DNA from: DATAOG01 sp963798075
GTDB lineage: Bacteria > Pseudomonadota > Alphaproteobacteria > Geminicoccales > Geminicoccaceae
Reading direction: 5' to 3'
Length of the DNA stretch: 64,000 bases
Assembly (NCBI GenBank): GCA_963798075.1
Contig: CAWCRU010000031.1
Span: 62,001-126,000 of the forward strand
Positions 26,478 through 34,785 of the stretch are shown in pieces. The notes under the pieces were generated by a model. That model was given only the letters and a program-made list of their open reading frames with translations, was not told the DNA's origin and did no database searches. Position 1 is the first letter of the stretch; the number at the start of each line of letters is the position of its first letter. Both the position numbers and the translations under genes were made by a program.

Positions 26478-27498
26478 CCTGGATCTCCCCCCTGAGCCGG
26501 CTCTGAGACTGGTCGACCAGCACCGAGACGATGATCACCACGCCGACGGCGACGAACTGCCAGAACGGCTCGACGTCGATGAACACGAGGCCATACTGGA
26601 TCACCGCGATGATCAGCGCGCCGATCACGGTGCCGATGATCGTGCCCGAGCCGCCGAACAGGCTGGCGCCGCCGATCACGACCGCGGCGATCGAATCCAG
26701 GAGCAGCGGCTCGCCCGCCTGGGCGGCGCCGGCCGAGAAGCGCGCCGTGTAGATCATCCCGGCGACCCCGGCGCAGGCGGCCGAGATCAGGTAGATCGCC
26801 ATGGTGTGGCGCCGCACGTTGATGCCCGAGCGCAGCGCCGCCGTACGATTGCCGCCGATCGCGTAGGTGTACTGGCCAAAGCGGGTCTGGGAGAGCACGT
26901 AGTGCAGGGCGAGGACCACGGCGATCGTGATCAGGACCGGCACCGGCACGCCGAGCACTTTCGCGCTGCCCATCTGGAACAGCCAGGGATTGTTGACCGG
27001 CACGGTCGTGCCATGGGCGGCGAGGAAGCCGGTGCCGCGCGCGACCCCGAACATGCCGAGCGTGCCGATGAAGGCCGGGACCCGCAGGCGCGCGATCAGG
27101 AAGCCGTTGATCACGCCCGGGATCAGGGCGATCAGGAAGGCCGCCAGCAGGCCGCAGAGCAGGGCGATCTCGGGCGGCACCCCGGCCAGCGATTGCATCA
27201 CGCGCGCCATGACCACCGCGCACAGGCCCATGACGTAGCCGACCGAGAGGTCGATGCCGCCCGCGATGATCACGAAGGTCTGGCCGAGCCCGAGCAGCAG
27301 GGGGGCGGCCGCGAACATGGCGATGCTCTGGACGTTGAAGCCGTTGAGCAGGAACGAGATGCCGTAGGCCGCGCGCGCCCAGCTCTCGAAGAATATCACC
27401 AGCGCCAGGAGGAACAGCCAGGACCAGGCGGCCGCCAGGAAGCGCAGCCAGGGATGCTGGGCCTCGTCCGCCGCCGCGGGCGCCGCGCTTACCGCCAC
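26467..27498 (-). CDS. Sugar ABC transporter permease (RbsC/FrcC-like)
   Basis: 343-aa membrane protein with about ten helices. CUT2 family blocks are GQTFVIIAGGIDLSVGYVMG, AFIGTLGMFGVARGTGFLA, AIGGNRTAALRSGINVRRHT and GGASLFGGSGTIIGTVIGAL. The GTG at 27498 follows a purine-rich site; upstream in-frame residues are Arg-rich and unlikely to be translated. The partner ATPase overlaps its end and the binding protein is upstream beyond the EEP gene. Confidence 0.92.
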   Translation of the reverse strand: MAVSAAPAAADEAQHPWLRFLAAAWSWLFLLALVIFFESWARAAYGISFLLNGFNVQSIAMFAAAPLLLGLGQTFVIIAGGIDLSVGYVMGLCAVVMARVMQSLAGVPPEIALLCGLLAAFLIALIPGVINGFLIARLRVPAFIGTLGMFGVARGTGFLAAHGTTVPVNNPWLFQMGSAKVLGVPVPVLITIAVVLALHYVLSQTRFGQYTYAIGGNRTAALRSGINVRRHTMAIYLISAACAGVAGMIYTARFSAGAAQAGEPLLLDSIAAVVIGGASLFGGSGTIIGTVIGALIIAVIQYGLVFIDVEPFWQFVAVGVVIIVSVLVDQSQSRLRGEIQDDA

Positions 27499-27680
27499 CC
27501 CGTCACCCCCAGCGCGCCGGCGCTGCCGCCGCCGATCGGATTGCCCGCGACCATCGCCTCCCTCCCGAGCCGAGCCTGATCGGCGCACAATCGGAGCCCG
27601 GACCGGCCCCGGTCAAGGTCCAATCGGCGAGCCGGCCCTGCCGGCCGTCGATGGCCGGTCCGGTCGGTCATCTGTGAGCC

Positions 27681-28625
27681 TCAAACGCTCGAAAGGAGGC
27701 GCAGGTCGGCGATGATCGGGTAGTGATCGGAGCCGAGCGCGGGGCCGCGCCGCAGGCTCGTGACCACCCACGGACCCTTGAGCAGAACATGGTCGATCGG
27801 GATCCGCGCCGGCCGCAACCAGCGCGGCCAGCTCGCGACGTAGCCTTGGCCGTCGGCCGCATTGCGCAGCCCGGCCGTCCTGACCAGGTCCCGAAGATGC
27901 GGCGACCAGGGCGTGGTATTGAAGTCTCCCGCCACGATCACCGGTCGATCGGTCCGGGTCACGATCTCGGCGATCCGCACAAGCTCGCGCCGCCGGCGGT
28001 AGCCGGGCGCGCCCGACGCGGCCATGGAGGAATGAACGCCCGCCAACACGAGGGTCTGGCCGCCGACCGCGAGCTCCACGGCCAGATAGGGCTGCCGACC
28101 GCGCGGGCGCACGCCGTCCTCGCGCATGACGTCTTCGGTCACGATCGGAAAGCGGCTGAACAGGAAGACCGGCGGGGCCTCGGGCCAGCTCCGTGGCACC
28201 TGATAGGGGTAGGGCCTGCCGAGGTCGGCAACGACCTGCCGCCAGCGCCAGCGCTTGGCGTCGACCAGCACGACCAGATCGGCGTCGCTCGCGCGCACGA
28301 ACTGGAACACCGCCTCGGGCGTCCGGTTGTCCGCCAGAACGTTGATGGTCAGAATACGCAAGGGCATCCCATCGGCCACCGCCGGGGGCACGCCCAGCCA
28401 GAGAGCCCTGATCGCAAAGCCGTGCACCAGCGCCACGACGGCGAGCACGGCCGCCGTCGGCCAGGCCCCCGTCGCCAGGGCGAGCAGGCCGACCGACGCA
28501 GCCACAATGACGTATTGCAGCCGGAAATGACTGAACAGATCGAACACCCACCACAGCCTGGCCGCGAGCGCGAATAGCGTCGCCAGGACCAGCCCGGCGG
28601 TCGCCGCCGCCAGAATCAGGTTCAT
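27681..28625 (-). CDS. Membrane-anchored endonuclease/exonuclease/phosphatase-family protein
   Basis: 314 aa. Residues about 4-80 hold three hydrophobic helices; the remainder is an EEP-superfamily domain. Motifs in order: LRILTINVLADNRTPEAV (start of the catalytic fold), LAGVHSSMAASG, VIVAGDFNTTPWSPHLRDLV (metal-site Asp/Asn) and the C-terminal LGSDHYPIIADL (catalytic Asp-His). Such proteins can be phosphodiesterases or phosphatases acting at the membrane surface. The gene stands inside the sugar ABC operon, between binding protein (92-base gap) and permease (182-base gap). The ATG at 28625 begins directly before the first helix. Confidence 0.82.
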   Translation of the reverse strand: MNLILAAATAGLVLATLFALAARLWWVFDLFSHFRLQYVIVAASVGLLALATGAWPTAAVLAVVALVHGFAIRALWLGVPPAVADGMPLRILTINVLADNRTPEAVFQFVRASDADLVVLVDAKRWRWRQVVADLGRPYPYQVPRSWPEAPPVFLFSRFPIVTEDVMREDGVRPRGRQPYLAVELAVGGQTLVLAGVHSSMAASGAPGYRRRRELVRIAEIVTRTDRPVIVAGDFNTTPWSPHLRDLVRTAGLRNAADGQGYVASWPRWLRPARIPIDHVLLKGPWVVTSLRRGPALGSDHYPIIADLRLLSSV

Positions 28626-28716
28626 GCCGAACCTGACGCTGGCGACGGCGTGCGACGCTCCCGCGGCCGCGGCAAGGGGTGGGGCGCGCGCCCGCCCCCC
28701 AGCCGCCGGCTCCGGA

Positions 28717-29694
28717 TCAGTCGGAGTAGACGAACTTGCGGATCTCGGGGTCGTCGATGTTGTCGGCATCCATGACCGTGAAGCCGGTGCCGATGCGGAT
28801 CGGGACCGATTCTCCGGTTACCGCGGCAAAGGCGGTCATCACGCCGAAATAGCCGATCTCGGCCGGATGCTGGGCGATCGCGAGGTCGATCAGGCCGGAC
28901 TTGAGGTCGTCGATCATCCGCTGCGGCGCGTCGAACGCAACCACGCGGATCGTCCCGGTCTTGCCGACCCCCTTGACGCCGTCGGCGGCGCCGATCGCCG
29001 AGAACAGGTTGGCGCCGAACACGCCCGCGAGATCGGCGTTGCGTGCGAACACCGCCTGCAGCTGGGCGGCCGCCTTGTTGGCGTCGTCGTCGTTGAACTG
29101 GGTCTCGAGCACGCTGATGTCGGGGTACAGCTCCTTCATCGCGAGCTTGAAGCCCTCCTCGCGCTGATCGGTGGTCGAGATCCCGGGCTTGACGTTCGAC
29201 ACGTAGACCTTGCCCTTGCCGTCCAGGGTCTTGCCGAGCGCGAGCCCGGCCAGGAAGCCGCCGAACACGTTGTCGGAGGCGACGTAGGACAGCGGAAAGT
29301 CGCCCGCGCCGCCGCCGTCCTGGTACTTGCCGTCGTCGATGAAGGTGTCGACGGTGATCACCTTGATGCCCGCGTCGACCGCCTGCTTGAGGGGCGCTAT
29401 CAGCTGCTGCTTGTCGGTCGGCGCGATCAGGATGGCATCGGGATGGCGCGCGATCACCGCGTTCAGGACCGGCACCTGCACGGTCGGGTTGAAGTCAGGC
29501 CCGCCCTGGAAGATCAGCTCGGCACCGAGCGCGTCGGCGGCGCGCTGCGCGCCTTTGTGCATGGTGATGTAGAAGGCGTCGGTGGTCAGGCCCGGAATCA
29601 GCGCGATGACCGGCTTGTTCTGGGCTGAAGCGTGGTCGGCGGGGCCGGCGACCAGCAGGATCGCGCCGAAGGCCGCGGCGAGCAACTGTCTCAT
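28717..29694 (-). CDS. Sugar ABC transporter substrate-binding protein (ribose-like)
   Basis: 325-aa periplasmic binding protein of the CUT2/type I group. The signal peptide is LLAAAFGAILLVAGPADHASA. The mature part begins KPVIALIPGLTTDAFYIT and shows PDAILIAPTDKQQLIAPL, IKVITVDTFIDDG, GVFGANLFSAIGAADGV and VVAFDAPQRMIDDLKSGLID, all ribose/galactose-binding hallmarks. It is first of the transporter row SBP-EEP-permease-ATPase. The sugar cannot be named by sight. Confidence 0.92.
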   Translation of the reverse strand: MRQLLAAAFGAILLVAGPADHASAQNKPVIALIPGLTTDAFYITMHKGAQRAADALGAELIFQGGPDFNPTVQVPVLNAVIARHPDAILIAPTDKQQLIAPLKQAVDAGIKVITVDTFIDDGKYQDGGGAGDFPLSYVASDNVFGGFLAGLALGKTLDGKGKVYVSNVKPGISTTDQREEGFKLAMKELYPDISVLETQFNDDDANKAAAQLQAVFARNADLAGVFGANLFSAIGAADGVKGVGKTGTIRVVAFDAPQRMIDDLKSGLIDLAIAQHPAEIGYFGVMTAFAAVTGESVPIRIGTGFTVMDADNIDDPEIRKFVYSD

Positions 29695-29857
29695 GGTGAC
29701 CTCCCTGGATGCAGCGCCCTTGCTGATCGCGGCGCCAGAGCGCCGGCACCGCCGCGAGGGTTGGCCCGAGATTATCGGAGGCCCGAGCCGTCGGCAAGCG
29801 GCCGGCGCACCCGCCAGTGCGGGTCAGGCTCGAGACGAAGCCTTCTCCTCACGCCGA

Positions 29858-30385
29858 TCATGGCTCCCGACCAGGGGCCGCCGCACGAGGGCTCGAAGGG
29901 ATCGACTTGCTCATGAGCACGTAGTCGAGCTCGACCGCCGCGCGCACCGGCCAGCGCGCGAGGCGCACCCGCCGGTAGTCCAGCGCTTGGTAGAAGGGGA
30001 CCGCGTTCAGGCTCGACCAGACGTCGAAGCGATGGCGCCTGGCCGCCGCCGCGGCGGCTTCCGCGGCCTCGAGCAGGCGGCGGCCGATGCCGCGGCGCAC
30101 GTGGTCGGGGTGCACGAACAGATAGCGGATCCAGGCGACCTCGGCCTCGAGGCTGTCCGGCGACCAGCCACCGACGCCAAGGCGCAGGCCAGCCTGCTCG
30201 GCGACGAAGAACTGGCCGTCCTCGAGCAGCACGTGCTTGAACTCGTGACCGACCCGCGCCCAGGCCCTGGCCTTGGCCTCGCCGTAGGCGGCGATCCCAT
30301 GCCGCATGATCGAAGCCTCCTGGAGCGCCGCAATCGGATCGACGTCGGCCGCAGCCACGGCCCGGATCACCAAGGTTTCAGCCAT
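29858..30385 (-). CDS. GNAT-family N-acetyltransferase
   Basis: 175-aa GNAT fold. Acetyl-CoA binding motif A is in IRYLFVHPDHVRRGIGRRLL (R-x-x-G-x-G type), followed by the helix LEAAEAAAAAAR and a beta-bulge near VWSSLNAVPFYQALDYRRVR. The ATG at 30385 gives the family-like start MAETLVIRAVAAADVDPI; earlier in-frame codons are Arg-rich. Target amine unknown. It lies between the sugar-binding protein and the epimerase-like gene, same strand. Confidence 0.88.
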   Translation of the reverse strand: MAETLVIRAVAAADVDPIAALQEASIMRHGIAAYGEAKARAWARVGHEFKHVLLEDGQFFVAEQAGLRLGVGGWSPDSLEAEVAWIRYLFVHPDHVRRGIGRRLLEAAEAAAAAARRHRFDVWSSLNAVPFYQALDYRRVRLARWPVRAAVELDYVLMSKSIPSSPRAAAPGREP

Positions 30386-30487
30386 GCCTCGACGGTCGCC
30401 GCGCCGCTCAGCCCGCGAACCGGCCGACCGGCACGACCGGGCCCTCCCCAACCAGGGTCTGCGGGCTGGCGAGGCGGCGGACACCCG

Positions 30488-31669
30488 TCACTTGCGGCAT
30501 CCGAGCTGTTCGAGCTGGCCGGTCACCGGCGCGAAGTCGGGGGGCGGCGTCTGCAGGGCTTCGATCTCGCGCCGGGCGTCGGCGATCGTCGCCTCGCCGT
30601 CGAGCACGGCGAGCCGGGTCCGGTACTCGCGGACCTCGCCATGCTCGAGCCGGGTCAGCTCGTCCCGCTGTTCGGCGAAGGCGCGCCCCTGGAGATGGTT
30701 GGTCGAGGGCTCGATGCCGAGGACGTAGAGGCCGGACTGCAGGCATTGCCACTGGATCAGGCAGGGCAACGCGTTGCGATCATAGTCCAGCCGGATCCCG
30801 AAGCCGCTCCGGCCGAGCCTCGGGTTGATCAGCGCGGTCGGGGCCATGCCGCCCGCCCCGGCTACGACGTCGTGCTCGTAGACCTGCTCGCTGAAGTCGG
30901 CTCTCGGCGGCCCCTGGACGCGGTAGCCGACGCCTTGGGCGCGCAGATCCTGGTGCACCGTGTGCACGACCCCGCGGCTCGGCAGCAGGAGCTCGGCACC
31001 GTCGTCGAGCACGGGAAAGCCGAAGTTGTAATGATAGAGCAGCATGTGCGGGGTCGGGCGAAAGCCCCGGTTCTCGACCCGGTCGGTGATGCTGAGGCTC
31101 ATGCCGCCGAGTGCCGCCTCGATCCGCCGAGTAAGCACCAGGTTCTCGCCGAACACCGCCATCTGAGCGATCTCGCCCTCGGCGTGGAGGGTGCAGACAT
31201 CACCCTCGAAGCGCTCGCCATAGCTCAGTAGCCGCGCCGGGACCTGTGAGATCCGGCCATGCAGCGGGTAGTCGCGCAGGGCGATGCCCGGGTAGATGTA
31301 GCTTGCCGCGCTCGAGGTCGCAGGCGCCAGCGCATGGTCGAGACCGCAGGTCGCGAGCAGGCCCGTGAACGAGCGGAGAAAACCCCAGCCGCGGCTCTCC
31401 TCGACCGAAGCGAACGCCGGGTGGCGCGGCCCGACCGGCGAGCGCCAACCGATGGGGATCCCTCGATAGTCCGCGGACAAGAGATCGAAGCCGCGCTCGA
31501 CCGCGATCCGGAAGCTCAGGCCCGAGCCGGTCTTGACCTCGAGCACGCGCACGCCGCGCTCGGGGCCGTCTGCGAGCTCGAGCAGCTCGACGCCCGCCAC
31601 CTGCGCAAGGTGGCCGGTGCGCTCCGCCAGTTGGGTTTGCGACCAGGTCCGCCCGAACAGCTCGATCAT
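30488..31669 (-). CDS. Aldose-1-epimerase-like protein (DUF4432)
   Basis: 393-aa protein of the galactose-mutarotase superfold, DUF4432 branch. Visible blocks: FRIAVERGFDLLSADYRGIP, GWGFLRSFTGLLATCGLDHA, YPLHGRISQVPARLLSYG, ITDRVENRGFRPTPHMLLYH and YVLGIEPSTNHLQGRA. Conserved His residues in CGLDHA, PLHGRI and MLLYHYNFG are active-site candidates for sugar ring opening. It heads the minus-strand run that contains the first sugar ABC transporter and probably handles the imported sugar. That role is inferred from fold and position. Confidence 0.88.
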   Translation of the reverse strand: MIELFGRTWSQTQLAERTGHLAQVAGVELLELADGPERGVRVLEVKTGSGLSFRIAVERGFDLLSADYRGIPIGWRSPVGPRHPAFASVEESRGWGFLRSFTGLLATCGLDHALAPATSSAASYIYPGIALRDYPLHGRISQVPARLLSYGERFEGDVCTLHAEGEIAQMAVFGENLVLTRRIEAALGGMSLSITDRVENRGFRPTPHMLLYHYNFGFPVLDDGAELLLPSRGVVHTVHQDLRAQGVGYRVQGPPRADFSEQVYEHDVVAGAGGMAPTALINPRLGRSGFGIRLDYDRNALPCLIQWQCLQSGLYVLGIEPSTNHLQGRAFAEQRDELTRLEHGEVREYRTRLAVLDGEATIADARREIEALQTPPPDFAPVTGQLEQLGCRK

Positions 31670-31786
31670 CGATCCCTCCCACCGTCGCTCGCCGGCTTGC
31701 CTCCAAAGCGACTATAGCCTAGCGGAAGCGAGCCGGGCAGCGCGACCCCTCGGCGCCCTGCCCGGCGGATCGGAGGGACTTCTGAG

Positions 31787-32404
31787 GTGGGCCTCTACGC
31801 ACGCCGGATCCTCCCTTGGGCGATCGACTTCGGCATGCGCCGCAAGCCGTTGTTGCGGCTGCGCCAGGATCTCGTGGCAGCGGCGCGCGGCCAGGTGCTC
31901 GAGATCGGCGTCGGCTCCGGCCTCAACCTGCCGTTCTACCAGCGCGATCTCGAGGGCTTGTGGGGCCTCGAACCCTCGCCCGAGCTGCTCGCGATGGCCC
32001 GGACCCAGGCCGCCTGGGTGCATTTTCCGGTCAGCCTCGCCGAAGGCCGGGCCGAGGCGCTGCCGCTCGACGATCACTCGGTCGACAGCGTGGTCATGAC
32101 CTGGACGCTCTGCAGCGTCGCCGGCCCCGAGCAGGCGCTCGCGGAGATCCGCCGGGTGCTGCGTCCGGCCGGTTGCCTGCTGTTCATCGAGCATGGCCGG
32201 GCGCCCGAGGCCAGCGTGCGCGGCTGGCAGGACCGACTGACGCCGGTCTGGCGCAAGGTCGCGGGCGGCTGCCATCTGAACCGGCCGGTCGACCGGCTGA
32301 TCGAGGCCGCCGGCCTGCGCCTTGCCGATCTGGAGACCGGCTATCTGATCGACGGCCCGCGGCCCTTCGCCTTCCACTACCGCGGCCGGGCGGTGCCGGG
32401 CTGA
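31787..32404 (+). CDS. Class I SAM-dependent methyltransferase
   Basis: 205-aa Rossmann methyltransferase of the UbiE/phospholipid-methyltransferase-like type. Motif I is VLEIGVGSGLNLPFY; the acidic loop GLEPSPELLAMA and motif IV/V DDHSVDSVVMTWTLCSV follow, then EIRRVLRPAGCLLFIEHG. A C-terminal helix-strand set (GCHLNRPVDRLIEAAGL) matches small PMT-like proteins. The start is GTG at 31787. Preceded by about 115 bases divergent from DUF4432 gene. Substrate unknown, possibly a lipid or small molecule. Confidence 0.88.
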   Translation: MGLYARRILPWAIDFGMRRKPLLRLRQDLVAAARGQVLEIGVGSGLNLPFYQRDLEGLWGLEPSPELLAMARTQAAWVHFPVSLAEGRAEALPLDDHSVDSVVMTWTLCSVAGPEQALAEIRRVLRPAGCLLFIEHGRAPEASVRGWQDRLTPVWRKVAGGCHLNRPVDRLIEAAGLRLADLETGYLIDGPRPFAFHYRGRAVPG

Positions 32405-32576
32405 GCGCTCAGCAGCCCGGCAAGCGGCCATCGAGCGGTCACGATTCTACCACGGAACCGCCTTAAGGACCTCCCGACCGCCTGCGCACTGGGTCGGTCG
32501 TGGGGTATGGTGTAGGGGAACCGGCATCGGCGGTGGCCGTTCGCATATCGGAGGTCGACGCCGCGGAGATGATTCC

Positions 32577-33500
32577 TTGAGTTTTCAGCTTGACCCCGAG
32601 GAAACGGTCGCGGCCGGCGTTGCGCGCAGCGCCCGCGAGCAGCTCGATCGGGCGCGGGCCGAGCTCGGGGACGGCCGCCGCGATCGCCACACGGCAATTC
32701 ACGAGGCGCGCAAGTCCTGCAAGCGCCTGCGCGGGCTGTTGCGGCTTGCCCGCAGCGGGCTCGGCGAAAGGGTGTATCGGCGGGAGAACGCCGCCTTGCG
32801 CGACGCGGCGCGCCGGCTGTCGGCGCTGCGCGACGCCGAGGCGCTGCTTGAGACCTATGACAAGCTCTCCGAGCGCTTCGAGGGCGAGATCGACCGGCGG
32901 CGCATTGCGCCGGTACGCCGGGTGCTGGCGGCCCATCGCGCGGAGCTCGGCAAGGACGATCTCGAGGCCTCGATCGCCGGCTTCCGCGCCGATCTCGAGG
33001 CCGTCCGGGAGCGCCTTTCGTCCTGGCCGCCGGCCGGCGACGTCGAGGTCCTCTCGAGCGGCCTCAGGCGCACGTACAAGCGGGCGCGCCGAGCGATGCA
33101 GGCAGCCTACGGCGCGCCGTCCACCGAGCGCTTCCACGACTGGCGCAAGCGCGTCAAGTACCACCGCTACCACCTTGAGCTGCTGGCCCCGCTGTGGCCG
33201 CGCCAGATCGAGGCCCGGCGCAAGGAAGTCAAGGCGTTGGGCGGCAGACTCGGCGAGGAGCACGATCTCGCGGTGCTCCAGGCAACGCTGGCCACGAAGG
33301 ATGGAAGCTTCGGCGAGGACAGCGCGCTGGCTCTGTTCGCGCTCGCAGAACGCCGCCGGGGCGAGCTGCGCGACCTGATGCGACCACTCGGCCAGCGCCT
33401 GTTTGCCGAGCGCCCCCGGTCGCTGGCGCGGCGCTTCGAGGTCTACTGGCGAGCCGCCCGGATCGAGGCCGAGGGCGCTGGCGCGCGCAAGGTCGCCTGA
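32577..33500 (+). CDS. CHAD domain protein
   Basis: 307-aa all-helical CHAD protein. This family binds inorganic polyphosphate through conserved His and basic residues. Blocks: HTAIHEARKSCKRLRGLLRL, RRLSALRDAEALLETYDKL, FHDWRKRVKYHRYHLELL and GGRLGEEHDLAVLQATLA, two half-repeats in normal order. The start codon appears to be TTG at 32577, as no ATG fits. The next gene, 14 bases on, is CYTH-like. CHAD and CYTH domains are often fused in one polypeptide; here they are adjacent separate genes. Polyphosphate linkage is family knowledge. Confidence 0.9.
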   Translation: MSFQLDPEETVAAGVARSAREQLDRARAELGDGRRDRHTAIHEARKSCKRLRGLLRLARSGLGERVYRRENAALRDAARRLSALRDAEALLETYDKLSERFEGEIDRRRIAPVRRVLAAHRAELGKDDLEASIAGFRADLEAVRERLSSWPPAGDVEVLSSGLRRTYKRARRAMQAAYGAPSTERFHDWRKRVKYHRYHLELLAPLWPRQIEARRKEVKALGGRLGEEHDLAVLQATLATKDGSFGEDSALALFALAERRRGELRDLMRPLGQRLFAERPRSLARRFEVYWRAARIEAEGAGARKVA

Positions 33501-33514
33501 GGGCGCGCCCGCTG

Positions 33515-34105
33515 ATGCGCGAGGCGACACCCCGCCCCTATGCGCCGGCCCGCTTCGAATACCGGATCTGGGGCGAGACCTTCCCCGAGCTGCCGGCGCC
33601 GGACCGGGTGCCCGCGAGCCCCGAGGTCTACCTCCTCTCGGACGCGGCCGAGGGCGTCAATGTGAAGATCCGCGCCGGGGCCCTCGAGATCAAGCGCCTG
33701 CTCGGCCTTTGCGGTCAGCTCCAACACTGGCTGCCGGCGTTGCGCTGCCCCCTGCCGTTGCCGGCGGCCGTGGTCGAGCGCGAACTCGGCCCGGCGCTCG
33801 GGGTCGCGGCGCCGCCGCTCGCGCATGCCGGCTATGACCTCGAGCGCTTGCTCGGGGACGTGGTGAGCGCCTGGACGAGCGTCCGGAGCGTGAGCCTGCT
33901 CAAGCGGCGGCGCTCGTTCGAGGTCGCGGGCGCGCGCGCCGAGCGCACCCGGATCGAGCTCGGCGCGGTCATCATCGAGAGCGTCGCGGTCGAGGCGGAG
34001 GCGTTGCGGGCCGCGCGCCGGGCGGTCGCCAAGCTCGGGCTGACGCGGGCGCCGAACCTGGACTACGTCGCAGCGCTGCGACGACTGCGCGCGGGTCCAC
34101 TTTGA
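33515..34105 (+). CDS. CYTH-like domain protein
   Basis: 196-aa protein with a CYTH/triphosphate-tunnel-like layout. An N-terminal strand FEYRIWGE stands where CYTH proteins carry ExExK. Then EVYLLS, NVKIRAGALEIKRLL, LLKRRRSFEVAG, RTRIELGAVIIESVAVEAE and the end LGLTRAPNLDYVAALRRL. Alternating acidic/basic strands suit a tunnel binding triphosphate or polyphosphate. It is a divergent subgroup seen next to CHAD genes, so assignment rests on pattern and neighbour. The 3' end overlaps the convergent channel gene by 43 bases. Confidence 0.7.
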   Translation: MREATPRPYAPARFEYRIWGETFPELPAPDRVPASPEVYLLSDAAEGVNVKIRAGALEIKRLLGLCGQLQHWLPALRCPLPLPAAVVERELGPALGVAAPPLAHAGYDLERLLGDVVSAWTSVRSVSLLKRRRSFEVAGARAERTRIELGAVIIESVAVEAEALRAARRAVAKLGLTRAPNLDYVAALRRLRAGPL

Positions 34106-34590
34106 GCATAGCTCGGTGGAGCTGCCGCCAGGCGATCTCCGTCAGGACGGTGCGCCGCGCCGGATGGGTCCGCGGGCTCCAGGTCGCGGCCGGGTGGAGT
34201 GGGCCGCATCAGCCATCCACCGGCCTTGCCCGCTCCCGGATCTCCCAGTGCTGACGAGAGCGTGCCCAGCGTGAGCCCGTCGCGCGCCTCATAGGCCTTC
34301 GCGGCGGCGTGCACGGCCAGCGCCACGATGATGCCGATCTGGATCAGGCCGATGTAGGCGATGACGACCGCCATGGCCTTGCCGGCGCCGCGCTGGGGGC
34401 GAAGGTCGCCGTAGCCGACGGTCGTTCCGGTGATGAAGCCGAAATAAATGCTGTCCGACAGCGACCAGCCCTCGCCCCGTCCGATCAAGATGGCGAGTCC
34501 GACCATCAGGGCCAGGAGGAGGACGAGCACGGGTGCCGCATCCAGCAACATGCCGCCCAGGAGTGCTACGAAATCGAGCGCAAATCCCAC
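34063..34590 (-). CDS. Two-helix potassium-channel family protein
   Basis: About 175 aa. Two membrane helices flank a pore loop with the K+ selectivity filter TGTTVGYGD; helices are APVLVLLLALMVGLAILIG and AMAVVIAYIGLIQIGIIVAL. The GTG at 34590 follows GGGGGAAAG and begins just before the first helix. The first 100 residues are a full KcsA-like pore unit. The last 75 are low-complexity and may be out-of-frame read-through antisense to the CYTH-like gene, so the true C-terminus could be shorter. No RCK regulatory domain is seen. Confidence 0.8.
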   Translation of the reverse strand: MGFALDFVALLGGMLLDAAPVLVLLLALMVGLAILIGRGEGWSLSDSIYFGFITGTTVGYGDLRPQRGAGKAMAVVIAYIGLIQIGIIVALAVHAAAKAYEARDGLTLGTLSSALGDPGAGKAGGWLMRPTPPGRDLEPADPSGAAHRPDGDRLAAAPPSYAQSGPARSRRSAAT

Positions 34591-34785
34591 GCTTTCCCCC
34601 TCGGTGCCGGCGCGACCGCTCTGGGCGGCCTGATCCTCGCTTGGCCCCGTCAGCTCGTATCGGCAACCCGCGTCGTCGCCAATTCGGGCGCACCTCCCCA
34701 CGAGCGCTTACACCGGAGCATCCGGGATGTGAACAGGGTCGAGATCCCGCTCAAAGAAGTCGCGCGGGCCCGGTCGGGAAGGGCG

